Positions 1 to 8,759 of a stretch of DNA of 64,000 nt are shown here, one piece after another. This stretch comes from Accumulibacter sp. GTDB taxonomy: Bacteria; Pseudomonadota; Gammaproteobacteria; Burkholderiales; Rhodocyclaceae. A program made the position numbers and the translations under genes. The stretch's first letter is position 1. Every line of letters begins with the position of its first letter. Below the pieces are notes generated by a model. The model saw only the letters and a program-made list of their open reading frames with translations, made no database searches and was not told the origin of the DNA. The stretch lies in assembly GCF_023806635.1 (NCBI RefSeq), contig NZ_JAMTDQ010000023.1, positions 87,724-151,723 of the forward strand, given 5' to 3'.

Positions 1-1
1 G

Positions 2-112
2 GCGATCACGATACTGATCATGCACTTCACGGGGTTCCTGGCGCGACACAATCTCGAATGGCTGGTCCTGGTCCTGGCTGCGGCCGTCTTCCCAGCGGTC
101 ATCTACCTCTGA
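2..112 (+). CDS. C-terminal end of a membrane protein (partial)
   Basis: The window opens inside a reading frame that runs without a stop from base 2 to a TGA at 110-112. The 36 visible residues form two hydrophobic stretches separated by a short polar part (RHNLEW), as expected for the last two membrane segments of an inner-membrane protein. The family cannot be recognised from this tail. It converges on thrC, with only 18 bases between the two stop codons. Confidence 0.5.
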   Translation, partial: AITILIMHFTGFLARHNLEWLVLVLAAAVFPAVIYL

Positions 113-130
113 AGCCCGGTCGGCGCCCCT

Positions 131-1615
131 TCACTGCACGTGTCGCGCGATGAAGCGCTGTACTTGGTTCACATTGACGTCCATGACCTCGACGCGCTGC
201 GGCAGTGTCTCGAGGCCTTCCATGCCTGCGGGTCGATCGGGTCTGTGCCCGAGCGCTTCGACGATCGTCGCCTCGAACTTCGCCGGCAGGGCGGTTTCCA
301 GAACGACCATCGGCATATCGGCCGTGCGGTATTCGCTGCCGACCTTGAGCCCGTCGGCGGTGTGCGGGTCGATGACCAGTCCGTAACGGTCATGGGTGCG
401 GCGTATCGTCGCAAGGCGGTCGGCATGTGTGCTGCGACCAGAGACAAAGCCGAAGTCGGGCAAACGGGCGAAGCAGGGCATTGACGACAGGTCGAAACTG
501 CCGCCGGCGTCGACTTGCGACCACAGTTGGCGAATGAGGTCCGGGTCGCGGCCGACCAGATCGAAGACGAAGCGCTCGAAGTTGGAAGCCTTCGAGATGT
601 CCATCGACGGACTCGAGGTGGCTGCGGTTTCGCTGGTGGCGCGCGGGCGGTAGACGCCGCTGCGGAAAAACTCGTCGAGGACGTCGTTCTCGTTCGTTGC
701 CAGGACCAGACGGCCGATCGGCAGCCCCATCATGCGCGCGATATGGCCAGCGCAGATGTTGCCGAAGTTGCCCGAGGGAACGGCGAAGGCGACCTGTCGC
801 CCGCCGCTGCCGCCGAGCTCACGCGTCGCTGCGAAGTACCCCTTGAAGTAGTAGATCACTTGGGCGGCGACGCGTGCCCAGTTGATCGAATTGACTGCAC
901 CGATCCGGTAGCGCGTCTTGAACGCCTGGTCGTTCGACACCGCCTTGACTATGTCCTGGGCGTCGTCGAACGTTCCGCGCACTGCGATGTTGTAGATGTT
1001 GGGATCCTGCAGCGAGTACATCTGGGCGCGCTGGAAGGGGCTCATTCGCTGATGCGGCGAGAGCATGAACACGCGCACGCCGCGCTTGCCACGCATCGCG
1101 TACTCGGCTGACGAGCCGGTATCGCCCGAAGTGGCGCCGAGAATGTTGATCTCCTCGCCGTTGCGCTCCAGGACGTACTCGAACAGGTTGCCGAGCAACT
1201 GCATGGCCATGTCCTTGAAGGCCAGGGTCGGCCCATTGGACAGTTCAAGGATCGCCAGTCCGCCCTCGCCACGTCCCTGCGCCGGCGGCTCGAGCCAGCG
1301 CAGCGGCGTGATCTCGCCGGCAGCGGAATCGTTGCGCCCGTTGCCGTAGATGGCGGGTGTGTAGGTCCTGTGCGTCAGGGTCCGCAGATCGTCGAGCGGA
1401 ATGTCATCGATGAAACGCGCCAGAACGGCGCAGGCCAGATCGGCATAGGACAACTCGCGCCACTGGGCGAGATCGGACTCGTCGATCCTGGGGTATCTGG
1501 CCGGGAGATAGAGGCCTCCGTCAGGTGCCAGACCGCCAAGGAGGATTTCCGAGAACGTTCGGTTGGACGAATCCGCCGCACCGGCGGTTTGGGCACGAGT
1601 CGAGATGTAGCGCAT
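131..1615 (-). CDS. thrC: Threonine synthase
   Basis: PLP-dependent enzyme that converts O-phosphohomoserine to threonine and phosphate, the last step of threonine biosynthesis in the cytoplasm. The 494-residue protein starts with the family's typical MRYISTRAQ N-terminus. It contains the PLP-lysine motif GPTLAFKDMAMQLLGN, the phosphate-binding LGATSGDTGSSAEYA stretch and the downstream AVPSGNFGNICAG motif. The length fits the long proteobacterial threonine synthases. The homoserine dehydrogenase gene, often next to thrC, is not on the upstream (high-coordinate) side, where a diguanylate cyclase lies instead. The identification is secure. Confidence 0.97.
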   Translation of the reverse strand: MRYISTRAQTAGAADSSNRTFSEILLGGLAPDGGLYLPARYPRIDESDLAQWRELSYADLACAVLARFIDDIPLDDLRTLTHRTYTPAIYGNGRNDSAAGEITPLRWLEPPAQGRGEGGLAILELSNGPTLAFKDMAMQLLGNLFEYVLERNGEEINILGATSGDTGSSAEYAMRGKRGVRVFMLSPHQRMSPFQRAQMYSLQDPNIYNIAVRGTFDDAQDIVKAVSNDQAFKTRYRIGAVNSINWARVAAQVIYYFKGYFAATRELGGSGGRQVAFAVPSGNFGNICAGHIARMMGLPIGRLVLATNENDVLDEFFRSGVYRPRATSETAATSSPSMDISKASNFERFVFDLVGRDPDLIRQLWSQVDAGGSFDLSSMPCFARLPDFGFVSGRSTHADRLATIRRTHDRYGLVIDPHTADGLKVGSEYRTADMPMVVLETALPAKFEATIVEALGHRPDRPAGMEGLETLPQRVEVMDVNVNQVQRFIARHVQ

Positions 1616-1703
1616 GGCTATGGCTGTCGGGCAGATGGGAGAGCACCCAGTCTACCATGCCGATCCAGGCCCTTGCTCCGGCGGCGTGCGACGCCGCCAG
1701 GCC

Positions 1704-2441
1704 TCAGCCGGCGAGTACGCGGTTCTTTCCTGCCCGCTTGGCGGCGTAGGTCGCGGCGTCGGCGCGCTCGATCGAGTCGACGAGTGACTCGCCGGGTTCC
1801 TGCACGACGACGCCGGCGCTGAAGGTCAAGGCGACGCCACTGCCCGCGACGCGGCAGTCCGCGAGTTGGCGCTGAAAGCGGATGAGGGCGGTCACGGCCG
1901 CGTCGAGCCCGGTGTCGGGCAGCATCACGACGAATTCCTCACCGCCGAACCGGCCGAGGACGTCGGATGGCCGCAGTGCAGAGCGCAGGATGCGGACGAG
2001 ATGGATCAGTGCCTCGTCACCGGCGTGATGGCCAAGCGTGTCGTTCAGACGCTTGAAATCGTCGAGGTCGATCAGGGCCAGAGCCAGCGGACTTCCGTTG
2101 CGGCGCGAGCGGGCGACCTCACGCCCGTGCGCCTGCTCGAAGCCACGGCGATTGAGCGCGCCGGTCAGCGTATCGGTCATCGCTGCCGCCTCCGCGCTGC
2201 TCAGGGCACGCTCGAGATCCGCGATGCGTGCCTCGGCTGCCAGCAGCTCGAGCATCGTCGCTTGCGTCGCCATGATCCTGCTGCGCCGCATCCGCCTGTG
2301 GTGCGCCCCGCCTTCCGCGACGGCGCTCGCAGCATGCGAGTGGCCCGTCGGCAGGTCGCCGGGGAGGGCCGGACGACGATGCAGCCGACGCGATGCATGG
2401 CGCGATGAGTGCATCTGAGGGAAATGATCGTGCTTGAACAT
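1704..2441 (-). CDS. GGDEF diguanylate cyclase
   Basis: Predicted to make cyclic di-GMP from two GTP. The C-terminal GGDEF domain begins at DTLTGALNRRGF and carries the active-site signature GRFGGEEFVVMLP. RPSD lies five residues before GGEEF, so the allosteric inhibitory I-site (RxxD) is intact. Before the domain is a short helical, probably coiled-coil segment (LAAEARIADLERALSS). No membrane segment or sensor domain is visible, so it is probably cytosolic. Two starts are possible. The ATG at 2441 has a GGAG Shine-Dalgarno at good spacing and lies just downstream of a -10-like TATGAT. The ATG at 2273 removes 56 Arg/His-rich residues that look unlike a folded domain. Confidence 0.9.
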   Translation of the reverse strand: MFKHDHFPQMHSSRHASRRLHRRPALPGDLPTGHSHAASAVAEGGAHHRRMRRSRIMATQATMLELLAAEARIADLERALSSAEAAAMTDTLTGALNRRGFEQAHGREVARSRRNGSPLALALIDLDDFKRLNDTLGHHAGDEALIHLVRILRSALRPSDVLGRFGGEEFVVMLPDTGLDAAVTALIRFQRQLADCRVAGSGVALTFSAGVVVQEPGESLVDSIERADAATYAAKRAGKNRVLAG

Positions 2442-2462
2442 CTCTCGCTCCGTGGTTGGTGC

Positions 2463-2490
2463 TTGACCGAGTGGATCATATCCCGGTCAA
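2463..2490 (-). promoter_or_regulatory. Inverted repeat over a -10-like hexamer upstream of the GGDEF gene
   Basis: TTGACCG (2463-2469) and CGGTCAA (2484-2490) are perfect 7-base inverted arms 14 bases apart. Between them, read on the minus strand, is TATGAT (2480-2475), a good sigma-70 -10 candidate about 35 bases upstream of the ATG at 2441. No clear -35 hexamer is visible. The layout suits an operator covering the promoter of the diguanylate cyclase gene; the regulator is unknown. Confidence 0.35.
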
Positions 2491-2576
2491 CGGAGGCACC
2501 TCGCAGATCTTGAGACTTTTTTCACAAAACTCTCGGAGTATGTTGTTTTAAAGTACAAAAATAGCTCATTGTCGGG

Positions 2577-3695
2577 TTACTCTCGGTCTGTGCAGAGCGC
2601 CCTCAGAGCAACTCCAAGAAAGTGGAGAAGCGCCAACAGTGCTGGCCACAGGCCAGCCGAAATGTCGAGGCCGAGCAGAGCGCCGGCTGTCAGGAACAGT
2701 GATGCCCGTTGCGTGCCGCCGTGGCGCAGGGCGGTGTGCAGCCGGTCACGACGCGCCGTCCGCTTGCCGCGCAGCAGCCAGACCGGGAGCAGGTGCGTCA
2801 GGGCGCCGGTGACCAGGGGCAGGAGAAAGCCGACGATGAAGGCGAGGGTGCTGTCACGGCCGTCGAGCGTTCCGACAGCGTGGCCGGCTCCGAGGGCAAG
2901 CAGCAGCAGAAACCCTGCCAGTGCGCCGGCAAGGGGCGCCGCCGCACCATCGCCGAGCAGCCGGCGCCAGCCGTGGCAAGTCAGGATGGCGCGCCCAAGA
3001 GTGAGGACGACGACTGACAGCAGGAGAGCGCCCGTCAGCGCCAAGGGCAGCGATAGGGCCGCACCGATGGCGATCAGCAGGACGGCGCCAACCGCGACTG
3101 GCAAGTGTCGCCGCAGGCGCTGGCTGACGGTCGGGTCGGCGGTGTTCAGTACGGTTGGCAGCAGGACCTGCAGCGTTCCCAAGGCGGTCAGGCCGACGAA
3201 GCCGAGGACGTTGAGGTGCAGGTGGAGCAGCCTTAGTGTGTTGCGCGCCTGTGGCCACGGTGCCATGGCGGCTACCAGCAGCAGCCCCACGCCAAGCATG
3301 CTGACCGCTGCCAAGTACCAGTGCCAGCACGGATGCGGGGTGCCGAGCGCCCGCCTCGCGCGCTGGTTCATCCAGGCGGCGAGAGCCGCAGCCAGCAGCA
3401 GCGTGCCGCTGGCTGCGGTCGTGAGGGCTGGCGGTGGCGCTTCGCCGAGGACGCCGAGAACGGACACCACGCCCGCAAGCTGCAGGAGGATCGGCGCCAG
3501 CAGCAGGCTTCGTGGTGCGGCGCTGCTGCGCGTCAGGACGGGTATGAAATGGGTGATGGCGCCGAAGATCAGCGGCATGATTCCCGCCGCCAGCAGCAGG
3601 TGTGTGATCGCTGGCAGCGATGCCTGGCCGAGAAGCAGCAACACCAGCGCGGCGACGAAGCTCGCCAGGGCCGCGAGACCGAGGTAGATCAGCAA
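2577..3695 (-). CDS. Polytopic membrane protein with paired TH-x2-PV motifs
   Basis: A 372-residue, almost wholly hydrophobic protein with about ten to twelve predicted membrane helices. Two similar motifs sit near opposite ends: GAITHFIPVL around residue 45 and GALTHLLPVW around residue 290. A central LHLHLNVLGFVGLTALGTLQ motif is rich in membrane histidines. Such histidine-bearing helices recall NnrS and haem-copper-oxidase-like proteins, but I cannot assign a family firmly. The start is a TTG (3695) with GGA about 8 bases upstream; the nearest ATG is out of frame. The DUF2249 gene lies 110 bases upstream on the same strand, so co-transcription is likely. A role in respiratory NO metabolism is only a contextual guess. 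Confidence 0.75.
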   Translation of the reverse strand: MLIYLGLAALASFVAALVLLLLGQASLPAITHLLLAAGIMPLIFGAITHFIPVLTRSSAAPRSLLLAPILLQLAGVVSVLGVLGEAPPPALTTAASGTLLLAAALAAWMNQRARRALGTPHPCWHWYLAAVSMLGVGLLLVAAMAPWPQARNTLRLLHLHLNVLGFVGLTALGTLQVLLPTVLNTADPTVSQRLRRHLPVAVGAVLLIAIGAALSLPLALTGALLLSVVVLTLGRAILTCHGWRRLLGDGAAAPLAGALAGFLLLLALGAGHAVGTLDGRDSTLAFIVGFLLPLVTGALTHLLPVWLLRGKRTARRDRLHTALRHGGTQRASLFLTAGALLGLDISAGLWPALLALLHFLGVALRALCTDRE

Positions 3696-3805
3696 GATCT
3701 CATTCCGTACGCCCGGCTGAGCGCGTGCCGGTACACCGCGCCGGCTTCACGGCCTGCGCATGCAGCCGGGGACAGGCGGGCGCATACGGCAGACGACAGG
3801 GGTCC

Positions 3806-4063
3806 TCAAGCGGTTCGCAGGAAGTCGATGACGACGGCGCCGGGTTCACGCTGCACGTAGCTGACCTGCAATGCGCTGCCATAGCGGCTCTGGAGCTGCG
3901 CGAGCAGTGGCAGGGGGTCGTGGTCGTTGCAGAAGCGCATGGTCTCTCCCGGCACCAGAACATCGAGAGCACCGAAGATCGCCGCGTGGCGAAAGCGCTT
4001 CGCGACACCGCGAGCGTCGAAGGCGTGGATGGCATCGATACGGGGCTGATCGCAGGCGTGCAT
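3806..4063 (-). CDS. DUF2249 domain protein
   Basis: The 85-residue product matches the small DUF2249 fold: an N-terminal DAR stretch, a central LVPGETMRFCNDHDPLPLL motif, and a C-terminal REPGAVVIDFLR strand. DUF2249 proteins are soluble, TusA-like in shape, and are often encoded near hemerythrin, nitrite/NO reductase or NnrS genes; their biochemical role is unsettled. The ATG at 4063 is preceded by GGAG at good spacing. A much longer frame runs through this ORF, but its upstream part is opposite the DUF2062 gene and looks non-coding. It probably heads a two-gene unit with the downstream membrane protein. Confidence 0.8.
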   Translation of the reverse strand: MHACDQPRIDAIHAFDARGVAKRFRHAAIFGALDVLVPGETMRFCNDHDPLPLLAQLQSRYGSALQVSYVQREPGAVVIDFLRTA

Positions 4064-4237
4064 GGTGGTCTCCGGTGGTGATGGGAATGGGCCGCCAGTC
4101 TGCGCCCGTGCTGTGCTCCTGTCTTTGATCTGGGCCGGCAAGCGCGCGCATCCGGCCTGCCGGCGCCAGTGGAGTCGCTTGCAGCGTCGCCGCCGCGCGA
4201 TCGACCATCGCCGGGCGCAGCCTGCGATAATGCCGGC

Positions 4238-4771
4238 ATGCGCCGTTTCCTGAGAAAGTACCTTCCCGACCACGACTCGATCCGCAACAACCGCTGGTTG
4301 CGTCCGTTCGCGCCGTGGCTTCTGCATCCGCGGCTGTGGCATCTGAACCGTCACTCGGCGGCCGGGGCGGTTGCCGTCGGCATGTTCTGCGGCCTGATTC
4401 CCGGACCGCTGCAAATGATCGGCGCGGCGGTCAGCGCCCTGCTCCTGCGCGTCAACCTGCCGCTTGCCCTGCTCGTCACGCTCTACACCAACCCGTTCAC
4501 CATCGTGCCGCTCTACCTCGTCGCCTACCAGTTCGGTCGCCTGCTGATCGGCGACAGCAGCGGCTTCGTCGCCCCTCCCGCGTTCAGTGCCGGCGCGTTC
4601 ACCGGCTGGGCGGCGGCGATGCAGGTTTGGATGCTGGCCGTTTCCAAGCCGTTGGCAGTCGGCCTGATCGCACTCGCCAGCAGCCTCTCGGCGCTCGGCT
4701 TCCTGGTGACCAGTGTCGTCTGGCGTCTGTATCTGATCCGCGCATGGCGGCGTCGTCAGCGTGCTTCCTGA
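4238..4771 (+). CDS. DUF2062 membrane protein
   Basis: A 177-residue protein with the DUF2062 pattern: an N-terminal basic segment (MRRFLRKYLP), then RHSAAGAVAVGMFCGLIPGPLQM, a hydrophobic helix and the TNPFTIVPLY motif, and a last membrane segment before a basic tail. It is an inner-membrane protein of unknown function, sometimes found with lipid or cell-envelope genes. The ATG at 4238 was chosen because the family motif begins directly after it; the frame extends further upstream without conserved sequence. A GATAAT at 4225-4230 is too close to the ATG to serve as a normal leadered promoter. Confidence 0.85.
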   Translation: MRRFLRKYLPDHDSIRNNRWLRPFAPWLLHPRLWHLNRHSAAGAVAVGMFCGLIPGPLQMIGAAVSALLLRVNLPLALLVTLYTNPFTIVPLYLVAYQFGRLLIGDSSGFVAPPAFSAGAFTGWAAAMQVWMLAVSKPLAVGLIALASSLSALGFLVTSVVWRLYLIRAWRRRQRAS

Positions 4772-4862
4772 TCCTGGCGAGCGAGCATCCCCACCATGCC
4801 GCATTCCTTGTGCGCGGCCGTTGCTGCGCGCTGCCCGGGACGGCAGCGCAAGCGGCGAAGTC

Positions 4863-5471
4863 TCAGGGGTGAGCCTGTGAGATCTGCAGGGCGAAGGTCT
4901 TGATGCCACGCAGGATCATCTCGATTGCCATTGCCACCAGCACCAGACCCATCAGCCGTTCCAGCGCGATGACGATGCGCTCACCGGCGATGCGCTGAAT
5001 GCGCTCGGCGAGGACGAGGATGATGGCGCTGACCGCCATCGTGATGCACAGGGCGCCGATCCATTCCAGCCGGCGATCGGGTGCCTGCGACACCAGCAGC
5101 AGAACGGTCGCCAGTGCCGACGGTCCGGCGATGGCGGGAACGGCGAGCGGCACGATCAGCGGTTCCCCTGCGGGGTCGATGGCATTGGTTCCAGGCGACG
5201 GAAAGATCATCCGCAGCGCGATCAGGAAGAGGATCACGCCGCCGCCAATCTGCAGCGACAGTTCGCTGAGGTTCATCAGGCGCAGGAAAGCCTCGCCGAC
5301 GAACATGAAGAGCAGCAGGAGGACGAAAGCGATGAGCACCTCGCGCAGGATCACCCACGGCCGCCGAGCCGGCGCCACGTGCCGCAGCGCGTTGGCGAAG
5401 ATGGGAATGTTGCCGATCGGGTCGGTGATGAGGATCAGCAGGATGGTGGCAGAGGCAAAGGTATAACTCAT
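4863..5471 (-). CDS. MarC family integral membrane protein
   Basis: A 202-residue protein with six predicted membrane helices and the MarC-family landmarks: ILLILITDPIGNIPIFA at the start, the LQIGGGVILFLIALRMIF helix, and PLAVPAIAGPSALATVLLL in the middle. MarC/YchE proteins are inner-membrane proteins once linked to multidrug resistance; transport activity is not well established. The gene is convergent with the DUF2062 gene (91 bases apart). Confidence 0.9.
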   Translation of the reverse strand: MSYTFASATILLILITDPIGNIPIFANALRHVAPARRPWVILREVLIAFVLLLLFMFVGEAFLRLMNLSELSLQIGGGVILFLIALRMIFPSPGTNAIDPAGEPLIVPLAVPAIAGPSALATVLLLVSQAPDRRLEWIGALCITMAVSAIILVLAERIQRIAGERIVIALERLMGLVLVAMAIEMILRGIKTFALQISQAHP

Positions 5472-5950
5472 TCGTTTTCACTCTGGCTGGTGGTGACGCC
5501 GCTGCTGGTGGCAGTGCGGCATCGCGGCGGGTTGGCCGCTCGGCGCGGCGGCGCTCGGCCAGTGATTGCGTCGGCAGATGCGGGCGATCGCGCCGGGTCG
5601 CCGGTGGGGCGGTCGGACCGCTCGCCTGCCGGGAAGAGTGCGGCCACTGCGCAGGATAACAGGCATTGCCGGCGGGTGACAAAGCGGGATTCCCTGGACA
5701 GCGGGCAGCTGCATGCCGTAGGCTCGCGCATTTTCGGTCCGTAGGGCCGGCCCCGGTCGGGAGTCTCAGGCGCGTCGCGGAAGGTGAGCCGGGGGCACGG
5801 CGTGCCGGGGTGTCGGCGATGTGGTCGGAGTGCGTCGCCCGCATGCCGACAGGTCAGCGCCGGCGACCTGCTTCTTTGGCTGGCGGCAGTCCGATTGCTG
5901 GGGTCGGTCACGCCGGCGGCTCAGCGGGTGTCTGTGGAGAGGGCGAACTG
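5472..5950. other. Intergenic region between marC-like and EamA genes
   Basis: This 479-base stretch lies between the divergent starts of the MarC-like gene and the EamA transporter gene. Open frames cross it, but none has recognisable protein features or codon use like its neighbours. It should hold both promoters; I see no convincing -35/-10 pair, riboswitch or repeat. Confidence 0.4.
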
Positions 5951-6832
5951 ATGCGCGTGCGCGACCTGTGCGACCTGGTCCTGCTGGCCGCTCTCTGGGG
6001 CGGCTCCTTCCTGTTCATGCGCTACGCGGCGCCGGCCTTCGGTCCGCTGCCGCTGATCTGGCTGCGCGTTGCGGTGGCAGCGGCCTGCCTGGCGCCCGTG
6101 CTGCTGCTGCGGCGGCAGGTCGGGGCCCTGCGCGCGCACGCGGTCGGCATCGTCGTCGTCGGTGTCTTCAGCTCGGCGCTGCCTTTTGCGCTGATCGCCT
6201 GGGCGATGCTGTCGATCACCGCCGGTCTGGCGTCGATCCTCAATGCGACTGTGCCGATCTTTACCGCGCTGATCGGCGCCGTGTGGCTGCGCGAGCGCCT
6301 CGGCGCGGCGCGTGCTGCCGGCCTCGTCGTCGGTTTCGTCGGTGTTCTCGTGCTCGCCGTCGGGCAGGCGGACTTCAAGCCCGGCGGCAGCGGCTGGGCG
6401 ATCATCGCCATGCTGCTGGCCACCCTGTCTTACGGCCTTGCCGCCCATCTGACGCGACGGCTTCTCGGCGAGGTGCCGGCGCTGGTCAGCGCCGCCGGTT
6501 CGCAGATCGCCGCCGCGATTGTCCTGACGCCCCTGGCGCTCTGGTTCTGGCCGGCGGAGTCGCCCGGCCGCCTGGCGTGGGCGGCGGCAATCGCGCTCGG
6601 CGTGGGCTGCACCGCTTTCGCCTTCCTCATCTTCTTCCGACTGATCGCCAACGTTGGCGCCGCGCGTGCGGTGACCGTGACCTTCCTCATCCCGCTTTTC
6701 GGCATCATCTGGGGCAGCATCTTCCTTGCCGAGCGCCTCGATGCCGGGATGCTTTTCGGTGGCGCCATCGTCGTGCTCGGGACGGCTCTGGCAACAGGGG
6801 TGCTGCGCTGGCCTTCAAGTCGCCCGACATAG
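5951..6832 (+). CDS. EamA/DMT-superfamily transporter
   Basis: A 293-residue inner-membrane protein with about ten helices in two EamA halves. It begins LCDLVLLAALWGGSFLFMRYAAP, the usual first EamA helix. The second half contains the conserved ALGVGCTAFAFLIFFRLI and VTFLIPLFGIIWGSIFLAER segments. Drug/metabolite transporters export amino acids, nucleosides or small metabolites; the substrate cannot be read here. The ATG at 5951 is preceded by GAGAGGG; the frame is open upstream but adds only unstructured, low-quality sequence. Confidence 0.9.
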   Translation: MRVRDLCDLVLLAALWGGSFLFMRYAAPAFGPLPLIWLRVAVAAACLAPVLLLRRQVGALRAHAVGIVVVGVFSSALPFALIAWAMLSITAGLASILNATVPIFTALIGAVWLRERLGAARAAGLVVGFVGVLVLAVGQADFKPGGSGWAIIAMLLATLSYGLAAHLTRRLLGEVPALVSAAGSQIAAAIVLTPLALWFWPAESPGRLAWAAAIALGVGCTAFAFLIFFRLIANVGAARAVTVTFLIPLFGIIWGSIFLAERLDAGMLFGGAIVVLGTALATGVLRWPSSRPT

Positions 6833-6981
6833 GATTGCCGCCTCGGTCAGGCAGACACTACCGACGCGGGATCGGGCCACTGGGTATCCGGACGGCGGGC
6901 GATGGGCGCGACGGACATGGTCGGCGGCAGGTCGCGCGCTCGCCTGCCCTCCGGGAACGGCGGCCTTGCTGCCCGTCCGTT

Positions 6982-8454
6982 CTACGGCATGCGCGCACCC
7001 GTCGATACCGGCGGCGGCGCCGGGTCGGCGACGATGCGCGCGCCGACGTCGCGCAGCACTCGCTGGAATTCGGGCGAGTCCATGATGATCCGTCCCGCCG
7101 CCGCGCGCAGACGATCGACGGCCTCGTCGGGCAGCACGAACGAAGTCGGCTGGGCGTTGAGATAAGCCTCTTCCTCCTTGTCGTGCAACTCGCCAAACGA
7201 CACGTCGATGGCATAGATCTCGGCATCCGGAACGCGCAGAGCCGAGGCCACTGCGGGATCCCTGTTGGCAGCCATTGCCGACGACTGGCCGATCAGGCGC
7301 AGGGTCTTCCAGCGCGCCGCCATGTCCCGCAGCAGTTCGACCGCTTCATAGGAGTAGCGGTCGATCGGCACACCAGCCGACTTCAGCAGGATGCTGACGG
7401 GGCCCGGTGGGCTCTCCGATTCGTCCCAGTCGGTCGGCGGCGAGGAGAGTGAATTGACGATGAAGACGATGACGCGGCGGATGCCATCGAGCGGCGTTGG
7501 TGCGCCGGCCTCGTGCAGCGCTTGCGAGATTTCGAGCGCGTCGAGTACCGCGCGCATGCCGACGTTGTCCGAGACGCCGCCATCGACCAGGTGCAGGAAA
7601 GGTCGGTGGGCGCCATCGCCGAAGCCCTGCAGGTCGCGCAGAGAACGGATCGCCCGTGCCGCCGGTCGTGGCGGCTCGGCGGCGTCGGTGAAGAGTTTCA
7701 CCCACGGGGGCATTTGCGTGCGGCAGGTGCCACCGTAGTTGTTGAGCGTCACTGGTGAGAGGACCACCGGTACTGCCGACGATGCTGCGGCGGCGCGCGA
7801 CAGTCGTACGGCATTGAGCTCCGAGCAGATGACGTCAAAGGTTTTCTGGTTGAAGACGAAACGGGCGCCGGTCGAGATGTCGGTCGCCGACGCCAGGATC
7901 AGCGGTCCGCGGCCACGATCCAGATCGCCGAAGGTGGCTCCTTGAAACAGGATCTCGTCGTACAGTTCGGCCGCCAGCTCAGAACGACCCCAGCCGAGCG
8001 ACCAGAGGGCGCCCCAGTTCTTTGGGCTGAAGACACGGGCGATGATCTCGCCTTGCACGTCGCGCTTGAGAAAGCGATGTTCGTACTCGGCGAACAGGCG
8101 GTCGCCGTAGAGTCCATAGGCGAGCGCGGTGAAGCTGCCGCCGGAGACGCCGGTGATGATGTCTACTGTATCCAGCAGGCGGACAGTCTGGCCCTGCTGT
8201 CCCACCACTTCGGTACGCCGGAGAAACTCGAGCGCGCCGTAAGAGAATGCCGCGGCGCGCGTGCCGCCTCCCGAGAAGGCGAGAATGACCAGATTTTCCT
8301 TTCCCTTGGCCTGCTGCGCGTGGCGCACCTGGAAACGGTAACCAGCATGTGGGTCGGCCTCGGCGAGAGGCGGATTCACCGGGCGGCTGGCACAGCCACC
8401 GAGGAAAAGCAGCAGCAGAAGCAGGAGAAGGGATCGCAGCGGTGATGGAGTCAT
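6982..8454 (-). CDS. Patatin-like phospholipase lipoprotein
   Basis: Predicted 490-residue lipid acyl hydrolase. An N-terminal Leu-rich signal ends in the lipobox LGGC (Cys21), so it should be a lipoprotein. The patatin catalytic elements are present: the oxyanion-hole motif SGGGTRA (residues 61-67), the nucleophile elbow GVSGG with Ser104, and the Asp of the dyad in VDGG (Asp291). The longer open frame reaches 8712, but the ATG at 8454 puts the signal peptide at the N-terminus and is preferred. Its Shine-Dalgarno is weak (GAG). Substrate is unknown; family members are phospholipases or lysophospholipases acting at membranes. Confidence 0.92.
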   Translation of the reverse strand: MTPSPLRSLLLLLLLLFLGGCASRPVNPPLAEADPHAGYRFQVRHAQQAKGKENLVILAFSGGGTRAAAFSYGALEFLRRTEVVGQQGQTVRLLDTVDIITGVSGGSFTALAYGLYGDRLFAEYEHRFLKRDVQGEIIARVFSPKNWGALWSLGWGRSELAAELYDEILFQGATFGDLDRGRGPLILASATDISTGARFVFNQKTFDVICSELNAVRLSRAAAASSAVPVVLSPVTLNNYGGTCRTQMPPWVKLFTDAAEPPRPAARAIRSLRDLQGFGDGAHRPFLHLVDGGVSDNVGMRAVLDALEISQALHEAGAPTPLDGIRRVIVFIVNSLSSPPTDWDESESPPGPVSILLKSAGVPIDRYSYEAVELLRDMAARWKTLRLIGQSSAMAANRDPAVASALRVPDAEIYAIDVSFGELHDKEEEAYLNAQPTSFVLPDEAVDRLRAAAGRIIMDSPEFQRVLRDVGARIVADPAPPPVSTGARMP

Positions 8455-8759
8455 CGGTTCGGCTCGGCAGTCTGCAGGAAGACTGCAGTCTAACCCGTTC
8501 CGCAGCCGCCGCGACAGCATTTTCCGACTGGCGCTGCCGCCGCGATTTCCGGCGCGGCTGGTGGCGGAGGCGAACGATCCGATGTCGCGCGCGCGGTCGC
8601 CGCCAGCCGTCACCGGGCCCCGGGCACCGGGCGTCAGGGATCGCTTGGGTGGCGGCGAGGAGCGTCTGACAGCGGCGTCCCGGCCGGCGCTTTCTCTGCC
8701 GGTCGCGGCCATTGTGTATCATGTCGCGATCGAACCACCCGCCCACCATGGAGATGGCC
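8455..8759. other. Divergent promoter region, patatin / CMD-like genes
   Basis: About 305 bases between two divergent starts. A TATCAT hexamer at 8717-8722 with a TG one base upstream (extended -10 type) could serve the plus-strand gene and would give a leader of about 30 bases; no -35 match is seen. Nothing else stands out. Confidence 0.3.
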
